A DNA stretch of 64,000 nt from JANQFV01 sp964468185 (GCA_964468185.1 CAYXTR010000013.1:1-64000); one strand, 5' to 3'; counted from the stretch's first letter, positions 9,059 to 18,583 are shown. Notes: a model not told the origin generated them from the letters alone. Numbers and translations are program-made.

Positions 9059-10646
9059 CGTCGTTGTCCTCTAAGGCACTCTCGTCCGTCGAATCTACTG
9101 ATCGCCGTCTCAGCACGCCAAGTAGTCGCGCGCGATCTTCGGCGACCAGCACACCCCACCAGAGCGTTGGGAGCAACAGCGCGCCGAAAAGCAGCAGTTG
9201 GCCGACGAACACCTCCCAACGCGTCGCCGGCACAAGGTGCACGAGCACTGATCCTCCAATCAACGCTGGTGCCACACATAGCGCCGGCACCAGCAGCCCC
9301 TGCCATAGGTAACGCATCACACGTAGTCCCACCGCGCGGCAGCAGTAGACCGGTAGAATCAGCCCCCATACCGGCAGCATCGGCAATGCCAGTCCCCACG
9401 CCGCATGGTCCAATCTTGCTCCGGGCCGGGCCGCCAGCACGCCGAGCAGCAGCAGCCCCGTCAGGCTCGCGCCCATCGCCAGCCGCGCCGGAACCGCGTT
9501 GCGTGCCATACCCTGCAGCACGTTGAACCCCGGCGCCATCAGCCAGTACAACGCATACCCGACCGCCAGCACCCGCGCCGTGTTCGCAATGTCGCCGAGC
9601 AATGCCGCTCCTTCCGGCCCTGGGTAATTCCCGCCTTGCCACAGTTGCAGAAACGTGTCCGCAAACACCAGCAATCCGCAGAGCCCGGTTAAGGAGAATG
9701 CCCCTGCATACCGTGTCGAGCGCACGAGCAGCTCACGCAACATCTTCTCGTCCTGCAACCCAAAATATCGACTGGCTGCCGGTTCCAGAATTACCGTCGC
9801 TGCGATGACGAAGGCGTGTACGCCAATGATCAACTCGAGAGCGACGCGGAAGTCCGTTGCATCACCGGTAGACCTGAGCGCGCCCACCAAGGCTGCCGCG
9901 AGCTGTGCCGTGCCCAGGGCGGCGAGCATATAGAGTGAGCTATTGATGCCATAAGTCACCATCTCGCGCCACCGTACCCGGTCGAGCCGCCACGGCCGAT
10001 AACGTAGCCTGCGACCGATGACCAGTGCCGCGACTGTCATGCTTGCCGAGCGGATCACCTGCGCGCCACCCATCGCGAGGGCCAAGAGTATCAGGCCGTC
10101 TCCGACGTCCAGACGCGGTAGCAGTGCAAGCACCAATACAAGCTGAATGGCGCGCATGCCGATCTCTGTGGCGGCGTCGATCTCGTAGCGCTGTCGTCCC
10201 GCGAGATACGCCGAGAACGGGTACTGTGCGATCGCGAGCGCCAATGTTCCACCGCCGCACAGCACCATGATGCGCGCGGCGGCGTGATAGCGCGGATCCA
10301 CCGCGAACCACGTGGTGAAAAACGCGCTGACGAGGACCGTCAACCCCACGAATACCCCGGCGACGAGCAGATAGAAGGCGCCGGCCGTGTTCAGGTAGAC
10401 ATTGAGTTCTGCCTCTTCGCCGCGCGCGTGGCGCAACGCGGTCTGCCGGGAGACAGCTGCCCGCATGCCCAGCTCGAGTAGGGGGGCATACGCCAGCAAA
10501 CCACCCACTACGACCCAGATACCATAGTTCTCCTGACCGAGGATGCCGATTGCGAACGGGACTATGATAAGCCGGGAAACCAGTCCCGCGACGCGCGCCA
10601 TCGTTGTGAGACTGGAGTTGAGCAATAAGCGTGAGCCTTGGCGCAT
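9051..10646 (-). CDS. polysaccharide flippase (Wzx/MATE-like)
   Basis: 531 residues from the ATG at 10646; the reading frame stays open to 11021 but that extension has no membrane segments and runs over the divergent gene at 10840. The protein has about a dozen hydrophobic segments, starting with a basic amphipathic N terminus (MRQGSRLLLNSSLTTMARV) and LIIVPFAIGILGQENYGIW, characteristic of Wzx-type flippases in the MOP superfamily. These move lipid-linked oligosaccharides across the inner membrane. Its stop overlaps the GT4 glycosyltransferase start by 8 bp. The substrate is unknown. Confidence 0.85.
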   Translation of the reverse strand: MRQGSRLLLNSSLTTMARVAGLVSRLIIVPFAIGILGQENYGIWVVVGGLLAYAPLLELGMRAAVSRQTALRHARGEEAELNVYLNTAGAFYLLVAGVFVGLTVLVSAFFTTWFAVDPRYHAAARIMVLCGGGTLALAIAQYPFSAYLAGRQRYEIDAATEIGMRAIQLVLVLALLPRLDVGDGLILLALAMGGAQVIRSASMTVAALVIGRRLRYRPWRLDRVRWREMVTYGINSSLYMLAALGTAQLAAALVGALRSTGDATDFRVALELIIGVHAFVIAATVILEPAASRYFGLQDEKMLRELLVRSTRYAGAFSLTGLCGLLVFADTFLQLWQGGNYPGPEGAALLGDIANTARVLAVGYALYWLMAPGFNVLQGMARNAVPARLAMGASLTGLLLLGVLAARPGARLDHAAWGLALPMLPVWGLILPVYCCRAVGLRVMRYLWQGLLVPALCVAPALIGGSVLVHLVPATRWEVFVGQLLLFGALLLPTLWWGVLVAEDRARLLGVLRRRSVDSTDESALEDNDDG

Positions 10647-10839
10647 GCAGCAGCCTCGGATGGCTTCGAATGGAATCTCAGACGGGGCCGGCCGCCAACG
10701 GGTCCGCCGCGCCGCAGCTATTGGAACAGCGCAGTTCTTACGGGGCAAGCCTGCCAGCGTGCGTCGCAAGCCCACCGGGCCTCCAACCGGTGTGTCGCGT
10801 GATTCCCTGCACGGTGACCTTCGAGTACTATCAACGCGG

Positions 10840-12735
10840 ATGACAGTAGAGGCCAGCCGGAATTCATCGTTACGGGATGCCGCGGCGCGTGAGGCACCGC
10901 AATCGCCACACACGCCCACCATTGAAGATGTGTGGTCGTGGACCGCGCGCAAGTACCGCGTGCGCGCCACGGTCCTGCTACTGATCAACCTGCTTCTTTT
11001 CTGCGGCCTTTGTGCGTTCACCCACTGGCTGCGGGTGCACCGCGTCTTTGATTTCAGCGTCGCAAGTTACTACGAGCCGCTGCGCTTCTGGGGCGCCGAT
11101 ACACAGAATCTCTACGATTTCATCCTCTACCCGATCAGTGTCGACCAGGTGCCCATCCATGGAATCGTGATCGGTCTGCTCATGGCCTCGATCGTTGCCG
11201 TCCCCATCTCTGTAGCGATTCTCTACCGGTTTCGCAGCGCACTGCCCTTCGTTGCCGCCGTGCTGATCTTTGCCCATATGCCCTGGCTGGCGCTAACGCT
11301 CGTGCTGAGTTGCGTCCTGGCGGCGGTACCGCCGTTTCGCATGAAGTTCCGCTTCGGTTCGGCTTTGGTCGCGATGCTGCCGGTGCTGTTCTATCTCTAC
11401 TTGGCTACGCGCGGTCCGACGGACCCCCTGAGTGCCAGCGTTTCACCCGAACGCAAGCTGTTGCTGATTGGCCCCTGGCTGCTCGCCATCATCGCCGCGT
11501 GTACCATGCTGGCAGTCATCATCTTCATCGCCCGCATCGTGAATTACCGTCCCGGCGCGGTCGCCCCGGTCATGGCTATCATGTTTGCCATGCCTGCCAC
11601 GCTCTTTCACGTCGCTGTCGGCGTCGACGAGCTCTCGTACCGACACCTGGAGATGGAATTTGGTCCCCGTTCAGAACGTTTCGAACCCGTCCAGGATGTT
11701 ACCGACTGGATTCTGTCCCGCGTGCGGGAACTGGATCGCGAGGACATGCGTTCGATGCTGCTCGTATTCCTCAGCGCTGACACGGAGCGACAGCTCCCCC
11801 TCAAACGCCGCTATACTGAGCGGTTACTACGTGATCTTCAACTTGAGTTGATGCGCGACCGGCGCGCGGCCGATCGGGCCTGTACCGAGTTCATCGCGGA
11901 TCATCCGCGCAGTCGCTACGTGCCGGCGGCCCTGTACGTCCAGGGCCGTGCGTTGGATACGCGCCTCGATGAGCGACGGCTGGTCGGCGAGACAATTCAG
12001 CGCGAGTTCTACACTGAGTTTCCGCATATCGAATCCGAACCCGTCTGGGCGAACCTCATTGCCGAATATCCCGATTCGCCCCTGGCCGTTGTTGCGCGTT
12101 TGCGTCTGGCGCAGTTGCGACTGCGACGCGGTGAAGCAGACGGGGCCCTCGAAGTACTGCGCGCCCAGCCTCAGTTCAGTGCAGATACGATTCAGGTTCG
12201 CCAGCGGCGTTTCCTCGGTCGGCTGCCGGTGGCGACCAGCCTGGACTACGCGCCGGAACAGGACTTGTTCGCATCACGACGTCTGGCCGAACTGATCAGT
12301 GCAAACGCGGACGATCCCAAGTGTGGGGCCGCCCCCCTGCAGGCCCTGGCCACCCTCGACCCGCACCGCCCGCGTTACCAGGACCAGCTGCAGCGACTCG
12401 CCGCCCAGTATCCCGATTGTCTCGCCTACGACAACATTGTCGTACGCTGGGCCAGTGCCCACGAAGATCGCGATGTTCGTGCGGCTCGTCTCGCCGCCTG
12501 TCTCGAACGCTTCTCGGGTGGTGATGCCGTCCCCGAGGCGATGTTCCAGCTCGCGGATCTCGAACTGCAACGCGCTGGTGACGAAGATCCCCAGCGCCGC
12601 AAGACCGGCATCGCCCGAATGTATAAGATTGTGCAAGAGCACGACGATTCGTGCTGGGCGCGGCTGGCGGCTGAACGCCTGCGCTTGCTCGATCCGCAGG
12701 GCAAACTCACGACGTACCCGACGGAGCAACCGTGA
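10840..12735 (+). CDS. membrane protein with C-terminal TPR-like repeats
   Basis: 631 residues from the ATG at 10840, chosen because upstream in-frame codons run into the divergent flippase gene. About six membrane helices fill residues 40-260 (for example VLLLINLLLFCGLCAF and IGPWLLAIIAACTMLAVII). The C-terminal half is soluble and built of TPR-like helices with paired phrases such as FIADHPRSRYVPAALYVQGR and LIAEYPDSPLAVVARLRLAQL, as in outer-membrane-assembly and secretion scaffolds. It heads an operon: its stop overlaps the GTG start of ubiX. No known function; a link to polyprenyl or glycan metabolism is inferred from the neighbours. Confidence 0.75.
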   Translation: MTVEASRNSSLRDAAAREAPQSPHTPTIEDVWSWTARKYRVRATVLLLINLLLFCGLCAFTHWLRVHRVFDFSVASYYEPLRFWGADTQNLYDFILYPISVDQVPIHGIVIGLLMASIVAVPISVAILYRFRSALPFVAAVLIFAHMPWLALTLVLSCVLAAVPPFRMKFRFGSALVAMLPVLFYLYLATRGPTDPLSASVSPERKLLLIGPWLLAIIAACTMLAVIIFIARIVNYRPGAVAPVMAIMFAMPATLFHVAVGVDELSYRHLEMEFGPRSERFEPVQDVTDWILSRVRELDREDMRSMLLVFLSADTERQLPLKRRYTERLLRDLQLELMRDRRAADRACTEFIADHPRSRYVPAALYVQGRALDTRLDERRLVGETIQREFYTEFPHIESEPVWANLIAEYPDSPLAVVARLRLAQLRLRRGEADGALEVLRAQPQFSADTIQVRQRRFLGRLPVATSLDYAPEQDLFASRRLAELISANADDPKCGAAPLQALATLDPHRPRYQDQLQRLAAQYPDCLAYDNIVVRWASAHEDRDVRAARLAACLERFSGGDAVPEAMFQLADLELQRAGDEDPQRRKTGIARMYKIVQEHDDSCWARLAAERLRLLDPQGKLTTYPTEQP

Positions 12736-13349
12736 AGCACATCATTCTCGGCATCACCGGCGCCAGCGGGGCGCCCTACGCCCGCCGACTGGCCCAGGAA
12801 CTCGCCCGTGGCGATGTACACGTGCACCTCGTCATTTCGTCCCACGGTGCCCGCGTCTTGCGCGAAGAGCTCGACCTGCGCGAGCTCAACGCAAATGCGC
12901 TGCTTGGTCGGGGCGCGGCCAATTTCACAACGTACTCGCATCGCGACATCGGTGCTCGCATCGCCAGTGGCTCTTTCCTGACGCACGGCATGGTCATTTG
13001 TCCCTGTAGCGCTCACACCCTCGGTGCCATCGCCGGCGGGCTCGGCGACAACCTGATCGCCCGGGCGGCCCACGTCACCCTCAAGGAGTCGCGCCGCCTG
13101 GTACTCGTACCGCGTGAAATGCCCCTCAGCCAAATCGACCTCGCCAACATGCTGAAAGCCAGCGAAGCTGGTGCGGTGGTGTGTCCGGCGATGCCCGGCT
13201 TCTACCTGCGGCCCACCAGCGTCGCGCAGATCGTCGACTTCGTGGTCGGCCGTGTGCTCGATCTGCTCGGATTCCAGCACGATCTCCGTATCCGCTGGCG
13301 CCCGGACGAAGATTCGGACGCACTGCCGTCCTCGCGCAACGTGGAGTAG
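12732..13349 (+). CDS. ubiX: flavin prenyltransferase
   Basis: 205 residues, normal length. UbiX joins dimethylallyl phosphate to FMN, making the prenylated flavin cofactor used by UbiD decarboxylases. Visible features are the FMN-binding ITGASGAPYARRLAQ start, VHLVISSHGARV, the CPCSAHTLGAIAGGLGDNLIARAA segment and the VPREMPLSQIDLANM loop, all hallmark UbiX/Pad1 motifs. It starts with GTG in a GTGA overlap with the upstream stop. In this operon it sits next to ubiA, which fits quinone (probably menaquinone or futalosine-type) biosynthesis, but ubiD is not in the window. Confidence 0.92.
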   Translation: MKHIILGITGASGAPYARRLAQELARGDVHVHLVISSHGARVLREELDLRELNANALLGRGAANFTTYSHRDIGARIASGSFLTHGMVICPCSAHTLGAIAGGLGDNLIARAAHVTLKESRRLVLVPREMPLSQIDLANMLKASEAGAVVCPAMPGFYLRPTSVAQIVDFVVGRVLDLLGFQHDLRIRWRPDEDSDALPSSRNVE

Positions 13350-13354
13350 GCCTC

Positions 13355-14239
13355 ATGCTCACGACCATCGCGGCGGTGCGCACCTGGGGCGAGATGATCA
13401 AGTTGGGTCACTCCGTATTTGCCCTGCCATTTGCCCTGTTGGCGACCTTCCTCGCGGCGCGCCCACAGTTCCCTACCTGGACGCAACTCGGCCTGATCGT
13501 CGTGTGCATGGTGGCCGCCCGCAGTGCCGCGATGACCTTCAACCGCCTGGCCGACGCCGAGATCGACGCCCACAACCCACGTACCGCCGGCCGACCCCTG
13601 CCATCCGGTCGCATCAGCCGCGCCGCCGCCTGGCTGTTCTTCATTCTCGCTTGCATACTGTTCTCAGTGGGCTGCGCTGGCTTCTACTGGCTGGCCAACA
13701 ATCCCTGGCCCCTCATTCTCGCCCTCCCCGTTCTGACGTACCTCTGCCTGTACTCGTACAGCAAGCGCTTCACCCGGTGGTCACACCTGATGCTGGGTAC
13801 CGGCATTGCCTTCTCACCCGTCGCGGCCTGGATCGCGATCAACCCACAGACGCTTGGACCACCCGCGTGGCTTCTCCTGCTGGCCGTGGCGTTGTGGATC
13901 GCCGGCTTCGATCTGATCTACGCCTGCCAGGACGTCGACTTCGATCGAGAAACGGGCCTTCACAGCGTCCCCGCCCGTATGGGCGTCGCAGCCGCCCTGT
14001 GGCTGGCGCGCGGTTTCCACTGCGTGACGGTCCTGGCCCTCACGGCAGTTGGTGTGGTCGCCAACCTGAACGTACTCTACTTCATCGGCGTCGGTTGCGT
14101 TGCGGTGCTGTTGGCTGCCGAGAACGCACTCGTTGGTCCTCGTGACCTCAATCGCGTCAACCTGGCTTTCTTCACCATGAACGGAATCGTCGGTCTCCTC
14201 CTCGGTGCCCTTGGCGTGCTGGATATCCTCTTGCTGTGA
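13355..14239 (+). CDS. ubiA: UbiA family prenyltransferase
   Basis: 294 residues from the ATG at 13355, 5 bp after the ubiX stop; an upstream start at 13181 would run inside ubiX. An integral membrane enzyme that moves a polyprenyl chain onto an aromatic acceptor (4-hydroxybenzoate or a futalosine-pathway product). The first Asp-rich motif NRLADAEIDAHNPRTAGRP and the second YACQDVDFDRETGLHSVPAR are intact and coordinate Mg-diphosphate. About eight membrane helices are visible. Its stop overlaps the GTG of the next gene (GTGA). The aromatic substrate is not settled by sequence. Confidence 0.92.
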   Translation: MLTTIAAVRTWGEMIKLGHSVFALPFALLATFLAARPQFPTWTQLGLIVVCMVAARSAAMTFNRLADAEIDAHNPRTAGRPLPSGRISRAAAWLFFILACILFSVGCAGFYWLANNPWPLILALPVLTYLCLYSYSKRFTRWSHLMLGTGIAFSPVAAWIAINPQTLGPPAWLLLLAVALWIAGFDLIYACQDVDFDRETGLHSVPARMGVAAALWLARGFHCVTVLALTAVGVVANLNVLYFIGVGCVAVLLAAENALVGPRDLNRVNLAFFTMNGIVGLLLGALGVLDILLL

Positions 14240-16032
14240 ACGGGCAACCAGCAGCAACCCGCTCCCGTCACAAACGCCGCCGCGTGGCGCCCGTCCTCGG
14301 TGCTGCCGCACTCTGGGGGCTCTTCATGGCGCCGCTGCTGTGGTGGGGGCTGCCGGGATCCGACCGCGATCGCTATCTCTTCGGCGGCGATCCGCCCTGG
14401 CCCGCCGAACGCTACGACGTCGAAGCCGAGGTCGCCCGTCTCAGGAAACGCACTGCCGGCGCCGACACGGATCTGAATCCGATCACCGCTCGCAATCAGC
14501 TCATCGACCTGACCGCTACAACTGAGGATCGTGCCGAGATTCTCCGTCGCTATCGACTGTTCTCCCGCCAGCCCGACGAGATGATTATTCTCCGGGCTTT
14601 GCAGCGCATGCAGCCGCGCGAACTGGACTTCGACCCGCGCCTGTACCAGTACGGCGGCGCGTATGTCTACCTTGTTGGTGCGGCGATCGGCGTTAGCGGC
14701 GGCGTCGGCTTTTTCCCAATTACCAGCGACGCGGGCTACTATCTCGAGCACCCCGACGATTTTGCCGGGTTCTACGTGGCAGCCCGCGCCGTCTCGCTGA
14801 TTTTCGCCGCTCTGGCACTGGTAGGCATCTACAAGCTTGCACGTCGCGTCGGCGGTCAGTTCGCGGGTTGGACCGCATTGGTATTGGCCGCTGCACTGCC
14901 GGTCTTCATCAGTGGCTCCCTCGAGGCCAAGCCGCATCTGCCTGCTGCGTGCCTGCTCATCTGGGCTACGCTTAGCGCCCTCGATTTCCGCGCGACCGGC
15001 CGCCGGGGCGACGCTGTTCGCATGGGCGCCCAAGTCGGACTCGCGTGTGGCATGGTGCTCACCGGCGTTGCAGGGGCATTGCTATGGGTAGGTTTGCTCA
15101 TCAGCCGCCCGGCTGCGCCATGGCGCCGTACGCTGAGCCAACTCGCCGCAGCCGGCGGCGTGGCGGCTGCCGTGTACCTGCTCACCAACCCCTATGTGCC
15201 GTACAACCTGCTGTTCAACCCCGACGTGCTTGCCAGCAATATTGGGAACTCAACCGCGATGTACGAGAACCAACTCGCGCGGGCGCCAGCGGGTTTGCTG
15301 AACGTCGTCGGCCTCCTTTACCTGGGAGCAGGTCCGTTACTCCCACTCCTCGGCATTGCAGGCTTCATCGTGTTGGCATGGCGGTACAAGGGCGAGGTCT
15401 TCATCGGGGCCGCCGCAGCGCTTGGCATCCTGCTGATCGCCGTGCTGACCGGCGCTGGCAAACCGGCCGAATTCGGCCGCTTCCTGGTGCTGCCCGCACT
15501 GTTGCTGACCGTCGCCGCGGCCTGGGTGCTCTCACGGCTGGCTCACAAACACAAGGCGGCCGGCATCGTCGCCACGGTTCTCCTGCTTGCCACATTGGGC
15601 GTGCCGGCATACCTGAGCTCATTCATCATCGATGCGCGCGGTGAGAACGAATCGCGCTTGCAGGCTGCTCGTTACCTCGCTGAAATCGCCGCCCCCGCCG
15701 ACGCCGTCGGCGTCCTGCAGGAGCCCGCCCCATATTCGATTCCCCCGTTCGACTTTACCCAGCGAAAAATCTTCCTCCTGCCCGCGGCACCGGCAGAAGT
15801 CATACCAGTTGACCAACTGCCGGCATGGCTGGTCTATACCGCGGACCAACGCTACACCCCGTTCGCGTGGCAGCAAGCCGGCTTGTATGAACTGACCGCA
15901 CGCTTCCCGAGCGCGGACATCCCGCTCAGTCCAATCACCTGGGCCAACAAGCCGGTCTTCATCTACCGGCGCGCATCATCAATTGACCACTCCGAGCCTC
16001 AGATTATCAGCCCCGCGAACCCTGCCCAATAA
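14236..16032 (+). CDS. GT-C (GT39/ArnT-like) membrane glycosyltransferase
   Basis: 598 residues, GTG start in a GTGA overlap with ubiA. A first hydrophobic segment lies at about residues 20-40; further helices from 145 to 480. The segment after it (LFGGDPPWPAERYDVEAEVA) and the long loop before ELDFDPRLYQYGGAYVYL resemble ArnT/PMT-type enzymes that use dolichyl- or undecaprenyl-phosphate sugars. The last ~130 residues are soluble and extracytoplasmic. It probably glycosylates a lipid or protein on the periplasmic face. Coupling with UbiA and UbiX is unusual for such an enzyme and is discussed separately. Confidence 0.75.
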   Translation: MNGQPAATRSRHKRRRVAPVLGAAALWGLFMAPLLWWGLPGSDRDRYLFGGDPPWPAERYDVEAEVARLRKRTAGADTDLNPITARNQLIDLTATTEDRAEILRRYRLFSRQPDEMIILRALQRMQPRELDFDPRLYQYGGAYVYLVGAAIGVSGGVGFFPITSDAGYYLEHPDDFAGFYVAARAVSLIFAALALVGIYKLARRVGGQFAGWTALVLAAALPVFISGSLEAKPHLPAACLLIWATLSALDFRATGRRGDAVRMGAQVGLACGMVLTGVAGALLWVGLLISRPAAPWRRTLSQLAAAGGVAAAVYLLTNPYVPYNLLFNPDVLASNIGNSTAMYENQLARAPAGLLNVVGLLYLGAGPLLPLLGIAGFIVLAWRYKGEVFIGAAAALGILLIAVLTGAGKPAEFGRFLVLPALLLTVAAAWVLSRLAHKHKAAGIVATVLLLATLGVPAYLSSFIIDARGENESRLQAARYLAEIAAPADAVGVLQEPAPYSIPPFDFTQRKIFLLPAAPAEVIPVDQLPAWLVYTADQRYTPFAWQQAGLYELTARFPSADIPLSPITWANKPVFIYRRASSIDHSEPQIISPANPAQ

Positions 16033-16037
16033 TGCAA

Positions 16038-16075
16038 GCAGGCGGCACGACCTGTTGCCAGATCACACCGCCTGC
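16038..16075. terminator. possible terminator hairpin
   Basis: GCAGGCGG (16038-16045) and CCGCCTGC (16068-16075) form an 8-bp stem with a 22-nt loop in the 80-bp gap between two convergent genes. No T-run follows, so a bidirectional transcription end is plausible but unproven. Confidence 0.4.
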
Positions 16076-16112
16076 CGGGACGCGATGATTCGGTTACCTA
16101 CTGCAATCGCCT

Positions 16113-16850
16113 CTACGGCTGATACACGACCACATTGAATGGCGCGTCGAAGTACTCGGTACTCACCGGCGGCTCCGGTGGGAACAGCCGCTGAATGTGC
16201 ACGCGGAACTCGAGCGTATCCAACTCCTGGTCACCATCTGAATCGTAGTAGTCCAGCCGCTCGACCGACACGAACAGTGGGTCGACCGGACCGCCGGGAA
16301 ACGGCGGGACGGCCTCGGGCGTGATGATGACCGGGAAATCCCACTGGTCAAAATCGTTGGCGTTCACATCGGCCAGGAAGTCGGGCGTCAATCCGGCCTG
16401 CACGATGTACTTGCCGGTATCTTCGTGCTGGGCCTCGACCAGCGGTGACCCCGAGACGTTATTCCCGCCGGCGTCGATGCCGGCCCGCACCAACAGCCCG
16501 GTGAAGTCCTCGCCGTCTTCGCCATCCTCACCGTCCTCACCGTCCTCACCGGGCAGGCCAGGTTCGCCGTCTTCGCCATCCTCACCGGGCCGACCCGGTT
16601 CGCCGTCTTCACCGTCCTCACCCGGAGCACCATCGACGCCTGGTTCACCATCTTCACCAGGAGGGCCGGGTGGGCCCTGCGGCCCCTCGGGCCCCTGTGG
16701 GCCTTCAGGACCGACGACGACCTCGGGCTGATCCAGACCCGTGCCGTCGTCCGTGGTCGTATCATCAGCCGGTTGCAGTCCACACCCCGTGCATACGAGG
16801 GCAAACAGTAGGGCCATGCAACTCGCGAAAGGGAAAACTCGCTTCAACAT
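16113..16850 (-). CDS. collagen-like lipoprotein
   Basis: 245 residues. A signal segment (residues 1-22) ends at C23 in a lipobox-like VCTGC, so it is probably a lipoprotein, although the -3 residue is unusual. Residues 47-115 are 23 perfect Gly-X-Y triplets, rich in GPE, GPQ, GED and GEP; the acidic ones may bind calcium or repel neighbours. Perfect Gly-X-Y runs form a collagen triple helix. The C-terminal 130 residues are a globular domain of no recognised family, perhaps the trimerising or ligand-binding head. It lies downstream of the small lipoprotein gene on the same strand, with a 213-bp gap. Confidence 0.85.
   Translation of the reverse strand: MLKRVFPFASCMALLFALVCTGCGLQPADDTTTDDGTGLDQPEVVVGPEGPQGPEGPQGPPGPPGEDGEPGVDGAPGEDGEDGEPGRPGEDGEDGEPGLPGEDGEDGEDGEDGEDFTGLLVRAGIDAGGNNVSGSPLVEAQHEDTGKYIVQAGLTPDFLADVNANDFDQWDFPVIITPEAVPPFPGGPVDPLFVSVERLDYYDSDGDQELDTLEFRVHIQRLFPPEPPVSTEYFDAPFNVVVYQP
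16506..16712 (-). repeat. Gly-X-Y triplet coding repeat
   Basis: This 207-bp stretch encodes 23 uninterrupted Gly-X-Y triplets of the collagen-like lipoprotein, with several near-identical GED/GEP blocks at the DNA level. Such repeats often change length between strains by slippage. Confidence 0.85.
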
Positions 16851-17063
16851 CTCTTGCTCTCTCCTGTTGCTGGTGAGACGTTGGCCTCGTTATCGGCCCC
16901 GCCAACCACCGATCAGTTTCGCCCAAGAACAGTTCTCATAACTGTTTACCGCCGTTTCGGACAGCGAATCTTAGGCGTCCTTTTCGGACGAGTCCATAGC
17001 CAGTCGCCTGCAAAAACCCACTTATTCAGACGTTCACGGCGTCCTCGTTCTTGAACCTGCGCG

Positions 17064-17381
17064 TCAGCGCACCATCACGCCGGTCTGAATCGAGAGCTGC
17101 TCGTTGTACAGACTTCCGTTGCGATCGTAGTACACCTGCTCGTCGTAGCGAATCCGGCTGTAGTGCGTCACATCGTCAAATCGATAGCCGTGCATAACTG
17201 ACGGCCAATTCGAACGTTGTGGACCATTCGCCGCCAGCCAGGCATGTTCGGCGGTTGGACCGAGCACGAGGTTCCCCCGAACCGCGTCCGATCGGTCGGC
17301 GTCAACGAGGGCAGTGCGTGTCGATGACGAGCAACCCGCCAAGGCCAATAGAGCCAGCAACAATGTCAGAATACGCCACAT
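17064..17381 (-). CDS. small lipoprotein of unknown function
   Basis: 105 residues. A signal peptide ends in LALAGC with the lipidated cysteine at position 17. The mature part is about 88 residues, polar with several Tyr, Arg and Asp (HYSRIRYDEQVYYDRNGSLY). No family is recognised. It is isolated on the minus strand with gaps of 140-210 bp on either side. Confidence 0.7.
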   Translation of the reverse strand: MWRILTLLLALLALAGCSSSTRTALVDADRSDAVRGNLVLGPTAEHAWLAANGPQRSNWPSVMHGYRFDDVTHYSRIRYDEQVYYDRNGSLYNEQLSIQTGVMVR

Positions 17382-17521
17382 CGAAACATGCTAGCCGTGA
17401 CCGATCCCGGGCGGTCAACCTCCCCTGCATCAAATCGACCCGATCGGGCTACTACGGTCGTGCATTATCGGAACCAGGGCTGGCGTGTCCTATAAGTTCC
17501 CCGCCGTCCCCGACGCGTCCC

Positions 17522-18583
17522 TTACATCCCCCACTGCGCCCGCAGCCGATCCGACACCGGAATCGTCTTACTCGTTTCCACCGCACGACGCTCCAGCCAC
17601 GATAACGCTACACTCGCCCGGCTCGACTTCGGCAGGCACCGGTCCACCGGATCGCCCGCGAGCACGCGCTCGATGAAGTAGTCCTGCTCGTCACTCAGCG
17701 CGTCGCCCGACACCGGCATCGTCTTTACCGGACCTTTGCCAGAGTAGTGGAGCACATCGTCGCCGCCGGACATGTGCCAGCCCAGCGTGCCCTTCTCGCC
17801 ATGCACCGTCACCGACATCTCGAACGGCCAGGGTGCTGCGAGCGCCCAGCCGCCTTCGAGGACGACGTAGCGACCATCACGATAGGCGTACGTCGCCGCG
17901 ACGTGGTCGATCGCGCCGGACGGTCCGGTCGTGCCGCGGGCGCTGATCTCGTCGGGGATGCCAAACAGGTAGTGGGCGAAGTCGACGTCGTGCACGTGCA
18001 GGTCCAGAATCGCGCCGCCGCTCTTGGTGCCATCGAGTAGCCAGTTTTCGGACGAATAAGTCGGCGGCGAGCCCAGGCGGCGCAGGGTCATGAAGCGCGC
18101 GTCACCGATGAGGCCGGCCTGTACGTGCTGGCGGATCAGGTCGTACTGGGGCCAAAAGCGGATGCACTGTGCGATCATCAGTGTGCGGTCCGATTGCTCT
18201 GCGGCTGAAACCATGCGGTTGCACTCGGCGACGGTCAGGGCCATGGGCTTTTCGCACAGGACGTGTTTGCCGGCGTTGAGGGCCGCGACCGTGACCGCGG
18301 CGTGCAGTGCGGTGGGCAGGGCGATGAAGACGGCCTCGACGTCCGGGTCGGCGATGAGTTCGTCCGTTGTCGCGTACGCGCGGATGCCGGCCAGGGCGTC
18401 CTGTGGGGCGGCACCTTTGAGCTGCTCGAGATTGCCGGCGTGCTCACCCCATTCGCCGCGGCGCAGGGCGGGATCCTGATCGCACACGGCGACGATCTCG
18501 GCCCGCGGATTCTCCCGCAGCCGGACGAAGTGTGCCCGCCCCATGAACCCGAGCCCGCAAATGCCGAAACGGAGTTTGGTCAT
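17522..18583 (-). CDS. Gfo/Idh/MocA family oxidoreductase
   Basis: 353 residues from the ATG at 18583 (MTKLRFGICGLGFMGRAHF); an in-frame start at 18622 is possible. The N-terminal Rossmann domain has the NAD(P)-binding GxGxxG in GICGLGFMG, and the catalytic EKP motif is present in HVLCEKPMALTVAECNRM. The C-terminal alpha/beta domain contains the SGGAILDLHVHDVDFAHYLF segment typical of the family. These enzymes oxidise or reduce sugars and inositols, often in polysaccharide pathways. The substrate is unknown. It lies downstream of guaA on the same strand but 180 bp away, so it need not be in the same operon. Confidence 0.88.
   Translation of the reverse strand: MTKLRFGICGLGFMGRAHFVRLRENPRAEIVAVCDQDPALRRGEWGEHAGNLEQLKGAAPQDALAGIRAYATTDELIADPDVEAVFIALPTALHAAVTVAALNAGKHVLCEKPMALTVAECNRMVSAAEQSDRTLMIAQCIRFWPQYDLIRQHVQAGLIGDARFMTLRRLGSPPTYSSENWLLDGTKSGGAILDLHVHDVDFAHYLFGIPDEISARGTTGPSGAIDHVAATYAYRDGRYVVLEGGWALAAPWPFEMSVTVHGEKGTLGWHMSGGDDVLHYSGKGPVKTMPVSGDALSDEQDYFIERVLAGDPVDRCLPKSSRASVALSWLERRAVETSKTIPVSDRLRAQWGM

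Noticed and set aside
16506..16712. short regular repeats resembling a CRISPR or VNTR array
   Set aside because: The repeats are in-frame Gly-X-Y codons with no spacers, so they are coding repeats.
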